From Bacillota bacterium (GTDB taxonomy: Bacteria > Eremiobacterota > SpSt-956 > JAKJGF01), in the NCBI GenBank assembly GCA_029555925.1, contig JAKPQU010000565.1:1-31506 (forward strand): a DNA stretch of 31,506 nt, in the 5' to 3' direction. The position numbers were made by a program, and so were the translations under genes. This document shows positions 31,276-31,506 of this stretch, piece after piece (within the stretch, counting starts at the first letter, position 1; every line of letters starts with the position of its first letter). Below the pieces are notes generated by a model, which ran no database searches, was not told the DNA's origin, and saw nothing but the letters and a program-made list of their open reading frames with translations.

Positions 31276-31506
31276 AGACCATAAAGTAGAACGGAAAAAG
31301 TTACGTCCAATAAAACATCAGGAAAAGATTTATTTATATGTTTTCTGGTAACAACTGCAACCGTACTTAGTACCGCTACAGGTAAATTAGTAACCATTTA
31401 TCAGCTTCTGCCTGACAGGCTCTTACGAAGAAAAATAATTTGCCTTATTTAATTTGTTTTACAGACAATAAATTAGCCCTTATTTAATTTTTAATTCTAT
31501 ATAAAA
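31276..31506. other. 231-bp end of window, no gene seen
   Basis: AT-rich sequence after the DUF4416 gene. It contains a direct repeat CCTTATTTAATTT (31442-31454 and 31479-31491) about 24 nt apart and no open frame of interest. There are no heptads here. Confidence 0.5.

Overview
The window is low-GC DNA from an uncultured-type bacterium. It is rich in signalling proteins: two Hanks-type Ser/Thr kinases plus a kinase fragment, a histidine kinase, HDOD and CheD proteins, and an ECF sigma factor with a membrane anti-sigma factor. It also carries repeat-scaffold proteins (HEAT, TPR, ankyrin, YCF48-like propeller). The standard code fits, with TGA used as stop. I could not assign a phylum from the sequence. 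There are no rRNA or tRNA genes, IS transposases, CRISPR arrays or phage genes that I could see.

Layout. 1-1877 (-): the 5' part of a kinase/AAA-ATPase regulator that runs off the window. 2422-5847 (+): a HEAT protein and a large protein resembling two eroded zinc-peptidase domains. 5904-8185 (-): a tight operon of histidine kinase, CheD and HDOD protein. 8773-11904 (+): an RlmI-type rRNA methyltransferase, then an ECF sigma factor with its zinc-finger/FecR anti-sigma factor. 11938-13085 (-): a pseudopilin and an MBL hydrolase. 13237-15665 (+): a GNAT-like protein and a TPR-membrane-HEAT protein. 15631-15891 (-): remains of a third kinase. 16191-20211 (+): glycogen branching enzyme with an unusual charged tail, and an Npt/NTT-like transporter ending in HEAT sequence. 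20473-24588 (+): a four-gene CoA-linked module (HMG-CoA-lyase family lyase, class III CoA-transferase, LeuC-like and LeuD-like hydro-lyase subunits). 24650-25705 (-): an exported ankyrin protein. 26056-28417 (+): an exported YCF48-like propeller tightly followed by an atypical membrane kinase. 28650-31275 (+): an unrecognised protein, an arylamine N-acetyltransferase-like protein and a frameshifted DUF4416 gene.

Three things stand out. First, nearly every longer intergenic gap contains arrays of 7-bp tandem repeats (resembling the STRR heptads known from cyanobacteria). They are often arranged as two inverted arms around a spacer, sometimes touch start or stop codons, and appear to have cut off at least one gene. 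Second, a 133-bp sequence occurs twice in inverted orientation (2067-2199 and 15866-15998), bracketing 13.7 kb; one copy leads directly into the kinase fragment. Third, the 20473-24588 module has the right enzyme classes to convert a C5 branched dicarboxylate (mesaconate, citraconate or itaconate) through citramalate and citramalyl-CoA to acetyl-CoA and pyruvate.
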